Below, piece after piece: positions 51,191-51,245 of a stretch of 51,245 nucleotides of DNA. A model generated the notes under the pieces. The model searched no databases and had not been told where the DNA came from. It saw only the letters and a program-made list of their open reading frames with translations. Origin of the DNA: an uncultured bacterium (GTDB lineage Bacteria > Planctomycetota > UBA1135 > GCA-002686595). The stretch is from NCBI GenBank assembly GCA_937896235.1, contig CALBMX010000003.1, forward strand, positions 1-51,245, written 5' to 3'. Numbering within the stretch: position 1 is the first letter of the stretch; each line of letters opens with the position of its first letter. A program made the translations under genes and the position numbers.

Positions 51191-51245
51191 GAGTTTGCGA
51201 AGTACAAGTAGATCAAAAAACTCCCGGAGCCAAGAAACGGCGAGG
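51191..51245 (+). repeat. 55-nt exact direct repeat, second copy
   Basis: Same sequence and orientation as 50836-50890. It is truncated by the end of the window. Confidence 0.9.

Larger units (their letters stand above)
50696..51245. other. Non-coding, T-poor repeat-bearing region at the window end
   Basis: 550 bp with no believable gene. The first 140 bp are extremely poor in T on the plus strand. It holds the 55-nt exact repeat and the short iterons listed separately. Small frames on either strand read low-complexity sequence. Confidence 0.5.

Noticed and set aside
1..51245. CRISPR arrays, tRNA or rRNA genes
   Set aside because: No regularly spaced repeat-spacer pattern, no tRNA cloverleaf with a T-loop and no rRNA-like conserved sequence was seen in intergenic stretches.

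Overview
The window is about 60% GC and densely coded on both strands. It comes from a Gram-negative bacterium: it carries an LptB-type lipopolysaccharide-export ATPase, a complete RND efflux trio, a heptosyltransferase-like GT9 enzyme and many predicted lipoproteins. Acyl-CoA dehydrogenase, both ETF subunits and a lipoylated 2-oxoacid dehydrogenase complex point to respiratory heterotrophy. Sulfatase-superfamily proteins, a DUF3332 lipoprotein and a queuosine-mannosyltransferase-like gene would suit a planctomycete or another deep Gram-negative lineage, but there is no rRNA or other marker here to settle taxonomy.

Layout. 0.1-3.7 kb: SAM methyltransferase, acyl-CoA dehydrogenase and a sigma-70-family factor, with two strong terminators. 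3.8-10.6 kb: outer-membrane factor, RND pump and adaptor on the minus strand, divergent from a TetR regulator. 10.6-11.6 kb: a thioredoxin-like exported protein whose frame is interrupted by a single in-frame UGA, followed 17 nt later by a perfect 8-bp hairpin with a GUU loop. This is a strong selenoprotein candidate and the most notable item in the window. 12-15.9 kb: PAP2 phosphatase, LTA-synthase-like transferase, a frameshifted VOC gene and a DUF3332 lipoprotein. 16-24.2 kb: a lipoate/2-oxoacid dehydrogenase operon (lipA, E1alpha, E1beta, E2, a second divergent E1alpha, E3, lipB). 24.4-28.9 kb: two tail-to-tail HDOD-REC-GGDEF proteins, one with an intact and one with a degenerate GGDEF motif, plus an Hpt protein. 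29-38.6 kb: MFS transporter, PHP/DUF3604 lipoprotein, GT9, a degenerate sulfatase-like lipoprotein, a propeller-like exported protein and a sulfatase-TPR lipoprotein flanked by two copies of a GC-rich repeat. 38.8-44.6 kb: M14 peptidase, queuosine-mannosyltransferase-like enzyme and an atypical SDR with a zinc ribbon. 44.6-45.3 kb: decayed DNA with an IS66 transposase tail. 45.3-47.9 kb: etfA, etfB and lptB. 47.9-51.2 kb: a non-coding stretch with DnaA-box-like sites, an ArsR-like regulator behind a long inverted repeat, a lipoprotein with two aspartic-protease halves, and a terminal region with a 55-nt exact repeat and 9-bp iterons.

How the parts connect. LipA and LipB supply the lipoyl groups that the E2 in the same operon needs. 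ETF would accept electrons from acyl-CoA dehydrogenases such as the one at 1.0-2.2 kb. The two HDOD-REC-GGDEF proteins and the Hpt protein form a signalling cluster. Candidate selenocysteine use would require SelA, SelB, SelD and tRNA-Sec, none of which is in this window.
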